In this document: piece after piece, positions 13,400-22,966 of the stretch
Position numbering within the stretch: position 1 is the stretch's first letter
How the letters are laid out: each line of letters starts with the position of its first letter
NCBI RefSeq assembly: GCF_037392515.1
Contig: NC_090280.1
Span: 76,861,004-76,925,003 of the forward strand
Direction of reading: 5' to 3'
Length of the DNA stretch: 64,000 bases
From: Haliotis asinina
Taxonomy: Eukaryota; Mollusca; Gastropoda; Lepetellida; Haliotidae
The notes under the pieces: generated by a model
What the model saw: only the letters and a program-made list of their open reading frames with translations
What the model was told of the DNA's origin: nothing
Databases searched by the model: none
Position numbers and translations under genes: made by a program

Positions 13400-14430
13400 T
13401 TAATTTCGTCCATTGTGTCAATTTCCGATTTGCATATTTCCGGTACATTAACAACTAGCATACAACATATGTGGATTTTACGACCCCAGATTCTGGTACC
13501 AACTCATTCGGGCACAAAATCAGAGGGGTACACAAAGTCTATATTATTATACTAACATTTGTCACAGTCACAGTTACACTACTTTGTCCAAGTTTACTGC
13601 ACGTTAACGTTGCTGTACCGGCAACTAGGTGTTTGTAGTATTCTCGTGGCCTCTGGTCACATACTAACGGATTCGATCGTGGGTTCTTTTAAGTGCACCG
13701 GGGTTGTGAATTGTACACTAGAACACGCAGCATGCTTGTGTAAGGCGACGAATGCAGCTCCCAAGGGAGCCGTGCTGAAATAGGTGATACAATCTATATG
13801 GGTGTGCGACAACACTGAAAGGGTCTGCGTACATAGTTGACTCCAAGGTTTTTTTCCGCCCAATCTCAGGTGTGCTAGATCTCGGCACCTCCAAGCTCGT
13901 CAGATTTCAAGCCTAGCGCCTTAGACATCTCGCCCACGTGCCCCTCGTTTTATAGACCTATCTCCGAGTTTGTCTATAGTAATGTAGGTTACTTCTAGAA
14001 TCAGGTAGACATCTGCTGTGACTTTGCGCTGTTCACTTCTAAATTAACCTAGGTTTTGAAGTACACGTTTCGAAACCTCACGTGCAGCTAGAGCGCATGC
14101 AAGGCTGGGTGTTGTCTGTCATTCGTATGCCAGCTGACACAGGCTGTTCCATCTTTTGCTGGCTGTTCCATCAATATTGTTCTCCTGCGTACATGAATAC
14201 AAAACACTGCACAAATTGAAAATAATGCATATTTGTGTTTCACATTCTTGATGGCTCATATGTTGGATATAACACCTCTGGAACCCTCATGGAGTCAAGA
14301 GGATCCCTCCTCCGCGAGTGTACATTTGGTACCAAATCCTCGGAGTCGTGTTCTATACCCTTTATTCAGTTCCGTGGATATGATGCCAAACTGGGTATAC
14401 CGCCTTTTTGAGAAAATACCTTCCAGTTGT
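13400..14430. other. intergenic before the VWC pair, nothing recognised
   Basis: Short open frames on both strands here match no family I know. A tRNA-like stretch near 13860-13945 on the minus strand may be an old SINE head of another family. Confidence 0.35.
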
Positions 14431-14439
14431 CTGGATATG

Positions 14440-14705
14440 GCAGTTCGGATTATTTCATTTTCGCTGTTTTCGCGTATCAAAAATAGAAACTGAACATTCG
14501 AATTATTTAGGCTTCGTCGTTTCATATTTTGAAAAAAAATAATCTGAAATTTTGGATTATGAACGCTTCGCTGTTCCCCTGTATTGTAAAGTTGAAATTG
14601 TGAAATTTCGGGTTATTTAAGTTCCCTCTTTTCATATGTTGGAAAATTAGTAAATAAATTTTCGGATTATTTAGATTTCACTGTTTTTATATACTGAAAT
14701 AGACG
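14440..14705. repeat. degenerate tandem repeat, about 4 units
   Basis: Roughly 65-70 bp units, each holding a ttcggattattta-like box followed by ttcgctgttttcatat and an A-rich spacer. The units are strongly diverged. The array ends about 90 bp before the start codon of the first VWC gene. Confidence 0.5.
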
Positions 14706-14738
14706 ATAACGCTTTAATGGCAGTAATGAGGCGTCTGG

Positions 14739-14744
14739 TATAAA
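14739..14744 (+). promoter_or_regulatory. possible TATA box of VWC gene A
   Basis: TATAAA lies 55 bp ahead of the start codon at 14799, which would place the transcript start near 14770 inside the (CA)9 run at 14762-14780. The spacing is similar to that of the second VWC gene. Confidence 0.4.
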
Positions 14745-14798
14745 CACAGCCTTAAATAGCTCCACACACACACACACACTGAACTCAGCCAGCTAACG

Positions 14799-17700
14799 AT
14801 GTTTGTGTTTGTGGGACTCTTGGTATTGGTGGACGTTACCCCGGGGATCGACGGGTTCTGTGTGGTGGACGGGGTGGTCCGCGACGACTTTGAAGAGTGG
14901 GAGTCAGGATGCGATATCTGCTTTTGTCAGGGAGGGGACATAATCTGTGACAACATCTGCTTTGACGTCGAGCACGAGGACAACCCCTGTTTTGAAGTAA
15001 GTGAGTTTTGTTTTACGCCGCTTTTAGCAGTATTCTATCAATATGACGATGTGGGACATTGCACCCATGTGGGGAATTCGGCGTATACAAAGTAAGTGTC
15101 CTCCATAGGTTTGGACTGGAGACGTAATTTCTGCTGGAAGTTAGGTGAAATCGGATTAAAAATGGTTGCACTTAAATATCGACGTGTTATGGACGTGTGT
15201 GCGTGCACGCGTCTACGCGAACTAGTCCGCACTAATCCCATATTGATAGTACAAGCCCACCTGACAGAGGAGCAAATGAGCTGTATATCTGCGTAAATCA
15301 CGTAAATATTTCTATAAAAACTCAATTCCTATTAAGTCATTACGTACAAGTACGCTTGATTTTTGTTGTAAATACGCAATAAAATGTTTATGGTACAATA
15401 CAAAAATAGATAAAATACTTGAGGTATACTGAGAGGTTCGATTTCAACACCTGCATCTGGCAACGTTCTGATCGTTCTCCGTATTACAGATCAAATATAA
15501 ATAACAAGCACGTAAACCAGTATTTGAGCTTTATTATATTTGAACTGAACTGAAATGAAATTGGCACAATGCCCAATTGAGTGTCAGTGAAGTGGGTACA
15601 ATTTATTTGGTTTACCAGATGAGACAAACACAAGCAAGTACTCAATTCAATGACCTAGGGCCTAGACTTTCGAAGCGCTCTTAGTGCTAAGACATTTGTA
15701 AGTTAATGTTAATGTATGGCACTTACGACTATCTAAGCGCTAAGAGAGCCTCGAAAGCCTAGGCCCAGAAAGTTATTTGTAGCTCTGCCCCATGTGCCAT
15801 ACCGCAGCTGTCATTATGCTCTTGCCCACAGTAAAACACTATTCCGATCTTACCAATGCTTGTGAAACGTAAGGGTAACAAAAAGTACCCTTTTAAACCG
15901 TTTTGGGGTGTGAAACGGCGTTAGACGATGTTCATGATATCCATCACTGGATTGCTTGGCCACACGAACCTACAAAAGTGTAAATGTGCAAAGAATTCGC
16001 GACGCCCGTCTTTGCTGAACCAGAATGTAACTTTCACGTTTTTCTATGCCACTCACTCACTCACTCACTCACTCACTCACTCACTCACTCACTCACTCAC
16101 TCACTCACTCACTCACTCACTCACTCACTCACTCACTCACTCACTATCCAGTAAATAATCGGGTTGGGACCAGACAATGAAGTGACCATCAAGCTCAGCT
16201 GTAACATGAATCAGTCAAGTTAACGAACGGTGAAGATTCGGGTAATGCTGATCTTCAGTAACCAATGCTTGTAGTAAGAGGCAATTTAAGAGATTGGGGG
16301 GTCAGAGTCTCTCACTTGTTTGACACATGTCACATCCCAGTTGCAGAGATTGATGCTCAACACTCGATTATTTACAGACTCTGCCTTATATCTGGAATAT
16401 TGCTGACTGCGGCATTTAACAACAAATAAGCAAACAAACATAAAAAGTTAGCTAACCTGATCACGGGCTCCTGGAGATTGATTCTAACCGGGTTGACATT
16501 ACATAGTGTCAGAAAAGATATTTTATATTATTCATTCAATGATTTACAATATAGCCCGTGGTGTCAAATAATTAATTCGATGATAAATTGAAACAATAAA
16601 CGACAGAGAGACCAGGGAAAGCCTGAAACTATCAGTATCACAATTAGTAGTCCATATCAGTGACCGTTCTGAAAGGCCAGTGTCAATATTGTGACGTTTA
16701 AAGGTCGGATATAATTTTTCATCCCACTTTGTCATTCTATATCCCCACTTTGTCTGTTTCATTTGCGAGCTTGGTACTTTTATTGTCGTAGACGCCTTTG
16801 TGTTCAGGACAGAGGCTTGTGTAGACGCCAACAGCACAATTACCAAACTGTGATAATAGCAGCCAGTGAAAATGTGCCCGTGAAGAGCCGAGGCAGAATA
16901 GGTCTTCTGCAACCAGTGCTTGCCACGAAAGGCGACTGTGCTTGTCATACGAGGCGACAAACAGGATCGGTTGGTCAGGCTCTGACTTACTTGACACATG
17001 TCATCGGTTAGTCATTGCGCAGATCGGTGTTCATGCTGTTGATCACTGGACTCGACTATTGACAGACCGCTACCATATAGCGTCGGTGTAAAACTCACTC
17101 ATTCACTCACTCAGTCTCCCTCTCCACGACTCGCACTGCAGGAAGTGTTCTAAAATGGTCGTTAAACAGAAACGAGTTTGATTCCCCGCATGGGTACAGT
17201 GTATGTCCATTTCTGGTGTCCCTTGCCATGATATTGCCGGAATATTGCTGCAAGCGGCATAAAACCCAACTCACTCACTCACCTTGTACAAGAACACCGG
17301 TGTTATTACTGATATTCAAGTGATGCAGTCAGAATGTTGTCGTTTAAAGCCTATGGAATCTGTTGTGGCAGATAATCGAGACTGCTGCTTCTGATGGCTC
17401 CTGACTGGCATGGCTCAATCATTAGTTGAGCTTCATAAAAAGACGGACCGCATAACATTAACCTTTGGTTTGTCTTTCAAACTTTTGGTTTATCTTTCAA
17501 AACCACTGATTATACACAGCCCTGCTTCATGACTGAAATAGTGTTGAGGGACTATATATATTCAAGTCAATCCAAATATGAATATATGCTAGGGACTGGA
17601 TCCAGTGTTGAAGACCCAATTATTGAATGAGTGGACATGGTTTTAAGCCGCATTTACCAATCCTCCGGAAATACCACGGCGGGGAACACCAGAAATAGAC

Positions 17701-18531
17701 TTCATGCGGGGTATGAACTAGGCTACCCCACTTAATATATACACAATCATGCACAAATGTTAAGCGCCACTATTTTAATATTGTCCTGATTTCACCACTG
17801 ATGATCATAAATAAAAAATATAAATGTTTATAATTGAATTAGCCTTCCATAGATTCATGAACCTAAGATTGTCAAGATGTGACAAAGAAAACGTTCTGCA
17901 CGTCTAGCTTCATTTCCCTACCATCTGAATCTTGAAAAGTTTCACACACTTGGTTTCACCGGTCTGTTGTGAGATTCTCCTTTCACTTTAGAGTCAGAAA
18001 ATCAGTCATTGTGAGGAAAAAGGTAACTATCGCTGAGAGATGGAAGGTGATAGGCATAGAAAAAAGCTGGCATGTCATGCAGGTCCATTGCATGGCAAAT
18101 GGGTCGTCATCAAAGCGTCATCACCCGTTTAGTTGCCAAACATAATCAAACCAGTGATGTCAATGACAGTCATAGATCTCGTTATGATAGCTACCATTGA
18201 GTATCCAAAGTAGCACATCAAAATTAGTGGGTGGCGCTTAACTTTTGTGTTCAATACTGCAACATTATGTACAGCAGAGGTATATGTTTTGAACCACGAC
18301 AATGTTTTTGACATTATTCGGACATGAAATTTGCTACAGTTTCAGAACAGCTCGGACCGATGCAAGGATTATGGCTGCTATAACATATGGGACGAACCTT
18401 ATCCATTCGCGCCAGTCCAAGACCTTCCTATTGTGCCGCTTGGAGACGTCACAGTCACAGCCCCGGGTGACCAGTCCTGCATTTGTGAGATGGGCTATCC
18501 CTATGTTTGGTGCGTGGCGAGTCGACTGTGA
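14799..18531 (+). CDS. secreted VWC-domain protein A (two exons, short second VWC)
   Basis: Exon 1 is 14799-14996 and exon 2 is 18340-18531. Both borders are phase 0 with GTAAGT and ctacag splice signals, giving 129 residues. A hydrophobic signal peptide (about residues 1-19) is followed by a cysteine-rich region with a GCDICFC core, NPCFE at the junction and DRCKDYGCYN after it, which is a VWC-like pattern. A second domain begins (SCICEMGYPYVWC) but the frame stops at once after CVASRL, where paralogue B continues for about 50 residues with six more cysteines. VWC modules usually bind TGF-beta/BMP ligands or matrix, and small secreted ones also occur in invertebrate mucus and immunity; the role here is unknown. 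It is either a truncated paralogue or a gene with an unseen alternative third exon. Intron 1 begins inside a SINE tail. Confidence 0.72.
15001..15085 (-). repeat. SINE family A fragment at a splice donor
   Basis: Reversed fragment starting gtgagttttgttttacgccg directly after the last exon-1 base and the GTAA of VWC gene A. It holds only the 3' half and a piece with gcacccatgtggggaattcg. Confidence 0.75.
15658..15766. mobile_element. short palindromic MITE
   Basis: Arms gggcctagactttcgaagcg...ctcttagtgctaag and its inverted partner ending agcctcgaaagcctaggccc enclose a small core with gtaagt/cacttac. It is a 109-bp near-perfect foldback inside the intron of VWC gene A. Similar palindromes are common in marine invertebrate genomes. 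Confidence 0.75.
15925..16415. repeat. nested family B pieces around a long (ACTC)n run
   Basis: A short reversed family B piece (15925-15965), a 95-bp pure (actc)n microsatellite at 16051-16145, a forward family B piece with aataatcgggttgggaccag (16146-16200) and a longer reversed piece to about 16415. Family B has apparently inserted into or recombined with another copy at the tetranucleotide tail. Confidence 0.7.
16905..17107 (-). repeat. family B repeat
   Basis: Reversed copy with tcatacgaggcgacaaacag, gacacatgtcatcggtta and gttcatgctgttgatcactg, ending in actcactcattcactcac. It is followed by a family A copy. Confidence 0.8.
17130..17283 (+). repeat. SINE family A
   Basis: Forward copy with a decayed A box and a recognisable gagtttgattccccgcatgg B-box region, then catttctggtgtcccttgcc and gcggcataaaac. 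Confidence 0.78.
17627..17738 (-). repeat. SINE family A, internally deleted
   Basis: Reversed copy retaining gagtggacatggttttaagc, ataccacggcggggaacacc and the end ggctacccca. The B-box region has been lost. Confidence 0.7.
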
Positions 18532-18591
18532 ATTCAATGATGTGGAACAATATATGGCACTCCATAATCGATTTGTTATTTCGGTGTGTTT

Positions 18592-18751
18592 GGGCGGTAG
18601 GGTGGCCTAGCAGCTAAAGCGTCCGTTCGTCAAACCGAAGACCCGAGTTTGATTCCCCTCTTGGTTACAGTGTGGGAAGCCACTTTGTGTTGTCCCCGTC
18701 GTGATATTGCTGGTATGTTGCTAAAAGTGACGTAAAACCATACTCAAACAC
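18592..18751 (+). repeat. SINE family A
   Basis: Full-length forward copy, 60 bp after the stop codon of VWC gene A, with gtggcctagcagctaaagcg and gagtttgattcccctc. It would lie in the 3' UTR if the transcript extends this far. Confidence 0.82.
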
Positions 18752-19589
18752 TATTTCGGTCTGTTGAACTTGTTTAGACACCAGACTGTCACTTGACAAA
18801 CCTTAACTCAGTGACCCAGTCGGGTTGTTCCGGCACACGCCGAATAACGATATTCCGGGACAAGCCGAGTAACGAAGGGGGTTTACGGAAAGGGGCGGTT
18901 GTTGACGAACGCCCCAACTCTGTTCTCGAATTCGCGGTGGTCCAGTTTTAAAGCATGTATTTCCAAGTGATATCTCAGGTGTCCCAAGCGGATGAATCTA
19001 AATGAAACTTATCTGAAAGTGACGTGAAAGCTGCAAGAAAATCATTACATTAATTATGGTGACTTGTATACTCATATGCATCCATTGGACTCTTCAGAAA
19101 GCGTTCCTGATGTCAATACTTTCTGTTGATCTGTTCCCACATACATGTTAACCATGGAATATGAAAGATCCCAGATTACTGGTATTTCGGTTACAGCAAG
19201 GTTACCTTGCATATTATTCATCTAAAACATTTGTCTATTTTGAAGAACACCCCTGTCATTGCTGTTTTTCAGCAATCCGTTCACGGCTGCTTTCCATTTC
19301 ACGACCAATAGAATCTGTTTTTTTTGTTAATTGAGACTGGTTACTCTCTAACATTGACATTTATATTTCTACACCGATCTTTTTACGACCAGGTTACTGG
19401 TTGATAGAAAATAATATGTTAAATAAACAAATGTGTTCCCGAAGCGTCTGGTGTCTACTTGGCTTGGCTATTTCGTGTTGACATGTACACGTGTTTCTGC
19501 AAGTTGTAAGTCAGCGTTCAACATTTCTTCAGGAAACAATATAATTGAAGTTGAACGAAATCTGTTGCACATGGCGCAAAACACGTCCC

Positions 19590-19847
19590 GTGGTCGAGGA
19601 CAGGGAGATGGTGTACCGTGGTCAGGGACAGGTAGATGTTGTATTGTGGTCAGGGACAGGGAGATGATGTACCGTGGTCAGGGACAGGGAGATGGTGTGC
19701 CGTGGTCAGGGACAGGGAGATGTTGTATTGTGGTCAGGGACAGGGAGATGTTGTACCATGGTCAGGGATAGGGAGATGGTGTACCGGGGTCGGGGACAGG
19801 GGGATGGTGTACTGTGGTCGGGGAAAGGGAGATGGTGTACCTTGGTC
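19590..19847. repeat. 28-bp minisatellite, about 9 copies
   Basis: Head-to-tail copies of a 28-bp unit gtggtcagggacagggagat plus ggtgtacc. Most units differ by one to three bases, and a 'ttgtatt' variant recurs in alternate units, suggesting growth by two-unit steps. Confidence 0.92.
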
Positions 19848-20531
19848 TGAGCCTTTCGGGCTCAGGGAATGCTAACAAACATCAAGGGTACGTCAAACCC
19901 TTCAGACTCAGGGGACATAAACAAACCATGCCCCCGAGGGATCAGTGAACAGCTTAGAATGTACATTCCTCACTTCCAGGAACAAAACGCCATAACGCGG
20001 ATATCCTGAGTCTCGCTATATGGCGAGAATCTACGAGAAAATAACGGGACACGCCATTTTGTTTCTTTACCTCCTTGACATTCATTGCATATTTTATGAA
20101 TTAGGCGGTGAACTAATTTCTGTAACAACCATACCGTTTGTACTCTAATGGTAATGGGTGATGTAACTGCAGCAGTCATTATTGTCATGTCCCGGTTCTC
20201 ACGACGCGATCACGTATTCACACTTAACCCAAATATCTCGAGGCTGGCTGAAACATGGGAATACGGACACATCTAATTCTTCTCGGCACTGTCATTATTC
20301 GAACTGCTCGATCCGCTTAATACATCGACCCTAAAGGTTTATGTGTTCGCTGTCTAAATGTCGCGACCTATTACCTATCGACATTCAACTCTGAAAACGA
20401 GTGATTGATATCATGAACTGATGTGAGATGAAATCCAACCAGCCCTCTTATCACGTGAGGTGAGATGAAATAATGCCTTTAAAATTACCTAAGTATACTG
20501 AAACAATCTCTAAAGATATCACTTTTTGTCG

Positions 20532-20592
20532 GTCAGTGAGGACAGGGAGATGGTGTACCGTGGTTGGCGACAGGGACATGGTGTCCCGTGGT
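20532..20592. repeat. second block of the 28-bp minisatellite
   Basis: Two more units of the same 28-bp motif (gacagggagatggtgtaccg), separated from the main array by about 685 bp of unrelated DNA. Confidence 0.8.
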
Positions 20593-20610
20593 CCGTTTGT
20601 AATTTATATT

Positions 20611-20664
20611 CCTGCGTGCGTGCGTGTGTGTGTGCGTGCGTGCGTGCGTGCGTGCGTGTGTTTG
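20611..20664. repeat. (GTGC)n microsatellite
   Basis: Mixed gtgc and gt repeats, directly after the second 28-bp block. Confidence 0.85.
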
Positions 20665-21990
20665 TGAAGGTGTGGTTTAATCTGTTACGTCGTGAAGCAA
20701 AACGAACACACGATGACGGAGACACATCTACTAAGGCGAAGGTTTTTGATAAACCTGAACCAACTAGCACTTTTGACACTGACACCCCAGTTGTATACAC
20801 TTCACTGCATTCCAGACTATTAGTTTTTTGCCATTCATTCGTTTAATGCAATTATATGGAAACAACAACGGTAACATCCGACGAAGATTTGAACCTGATA
20901 CCTTCGGCTATCTTGGCACACACTCTATCCACTTGACCACTGAGTCAAAAGGTGCACATATTACGAGCACACATGGGTGCGATGTGTGAAGTTCATTTCC
21001 GGTGATATTGCTGGAATATTGCTAAACGCGGCGTAAAACTAGATTCACTAAGTAGGGGTGTGGTGTGGGGGTGCAATCTGTCCACTTGGCCTCTGCACAT
21101 ATTGGTAGCATTTCTTGCGCGGATGCAAATTACCTTCGGCGAGACCATACAAGACTCGAATATGATGGTAGGTATGCTGGTAGGGTCATATACCGTCTAT
21201 ACCTATCAGTCCCTGGCTTGAACTGACGGGTGATCATGAATTTTGCAATTTTTCCAACCTCAATCCTTTCTATCAGTCTGTGGGCACCGAACTCGGTCTT
21301 AGGGTCGAAGAGCGAACGCTTTACACGGAAGGCTAAAATTCTCTTCCATGTCTATATGAAGGTCTTCGAGAAGACGGTAATAATGTCCGTTGGCGTTGTA
21401 CGCCATCATTCATCACCATACAAGGATGTAAACAAGCCCAGTTCATACATTCCAAACCGCAGGCAGTTTCCGGTGGAATCGTGGGAAAAAATCGGTGACG
21501 GAACTTCCCGAGTTATTCCGAGTGACACAATGGCCGTTCCCATGTGTGAGCTATCACTGCTGTCCGGATATAGGCATCATGGCACGCCTCCAACCGTCAG
21601 ACGGTTATTAAATTGAAATAACATTGGGATGGAGAGAAACGCAATACGTTAAGTATCTGACTCGAAGCCTAACACTTACAAATTGCTTGGAATTTGTTTA
21701 CATGAGGGGAAATGTCACCATTGTGGAGACCATTTCTGCTTGTTGTCATGATTCGTTCGTGAACCCTAATTTAGTTTTCAATACATTCAACTTAAATCAA
21801 CTCATAGTCGCATTTAAGTTCGCAAAATGTAAATGGTTGTTTTGGTAAGATTGTAAATATGCGTGTGTATGGATTTGCTCAGTATTTAAGCAATATTCAT
21901 GCAACGTCTTTGCTCAACGTTGTGTTTTGTTGCTCAACGACACACTTAGCAGTGCGACCGTAATCTGTAGATGATAGGGCTTTGGGCTTA
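20665..21990. other. intergenic between the VWC genes, little recognised
   Basis: Contains a partial family A copy at about 20955-21053. A 128-codon open frame at 21230-21616 on the plus strand resembles nothing I know and has no splice or promoter context I trust. The remainder shows no feature. Confidence 0.4.
20955..21053 (+). repeat. SINE family A, 3' half
   Basis: Begins near gcacacatgggtgcgatgtg and runs through ttgctggaatattgctaaac and gcggcgtaaaactag. The head is missing or fused to another tRNA-like piece. Confidence 0.7.
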
Positions 21991-22007
21991 TAGTTCAATG
22001 ATTGAAA

Positions 22008-22150
22008 TCATGAGCATCGATCAACGCAATTGGGATAAGATGTAAACAAGTGTAAACCAAGTCAGCGAGCCTAACCAGCGGTCAAGTAAGTCGTCTTTGG
22101 CGACAAAGATTGATTACTGTGGAGACCAGTTTGAACCTGGATCTTCAGGG
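22008..22150 (+). repeat. family B fragment
   Basis: Keeps catgagcatcgatcaacgca, accaagtcagcgagcctaac and a tgaacctggatcttcagggg end. The gagtgag end is absent. Confidence 0.65.
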
Positions 22151-22349
22151 GGTCCATAAGTCATGCTTTATTCACGCCAGCACATCTGAACACCATTTTA
22201 TCGACTCACACGTCAAATGTGGCTTGATAAAGACCAATTCTAAGTTTTAACTCCGATTCAACGTAAGTGACAACGTGACAACGTACTCACATCTGGAGAC
22301 ACAACCCAGCGAGACTACCAAACACGTTAACCTTTAGCTTTATCATTGC

Positions 22350-22505
22350 CAGGAGCGGTTGGGGAGCCTAGTGTTAAGGCACTGGCTCGTCACATCGGGT
22401 TCGAGTCCTCATGCGTGTACAATGTGTGAAGCCCATTTGTGGTGTCCCCCGCCACGGGATTCCTTGAATATTGGTAAAAGCGGCTCAAAACTAAACTCAC
22501 TGATC
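22350..22505 (+). repeat. SINE family A
   Basis: Forward copy, with gggagcctagtgttaaggca as A box and cgggttcgagtcctc as B box. It lies about 460 bp upstream of VWC gene B. Confidence 0.82.
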
Positions 22506-22886
22506 ACGGTCTCATTTTATATATGTTTATTTCTAAGCGTTTCCAACATTCAAAATTGAGCAGTCGTTCTTCTAATTTCCGATGTTAAAATAATGTAAGA
22601 CAATGAAATGTTTTTACTTCCTAAAAGTGATTTACAAGTTCTTTCCGGTTGTTTACACTTCCTTGCGTGATATATGGTTCTACCAACGTAACAACACAAT
22701 AGAATCCTGTTTCTATTTTTCTGAAACTTCACATCCGCTTAAATGGCGTTGCATCAGAGAAAAAAATATACGAATAAACAATTTTCGAGGTGAGTACGTG
22801 TGAGCTCCTTATCATGTTTAGAGAGACGTAAGTGGGAGGGAATACTCCTCCACTATCTTTGACATGCCCCCCTGCCCCAGCATCGC

Positions 22887-22893
22887 TATATAA
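22887..22893 (+). promoter_or_regulatory. TATA box of VWC gene B
   Basis: TATATAA in the context gctatataagcc, 80 bp ahead of the start codon at 22967. A transcript start near 22915-22920 would leave a leader of about 50 nt. Confidence 0.7.
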
Positions 22894-22966
22894 GCCAACA
22901 CAATACCCCCCGTTTCCTTATAGCGACAATAGCGAGAGAGCAAACAGAGCACCTTGCCGTACCACC

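Noticed and set aside
15928-16158. Open frame ending in many Ser-Leu-Thr-His repeats
   Set aside because: Translation of the (actc)n microsatellite.
19433-19875. Open frames with repeated Gly-Gln-Gly-Asp pattern
   Set aside because: By-product of the 28-bp minisatellite; the unit is not a multiple of three, so the frames change register from unit to unit.
21230-21616. 128-codon open frame on the plus strand
   Set aside because: Composition is not distinctive, it matches no family I know, and there are no flanking gene signals.
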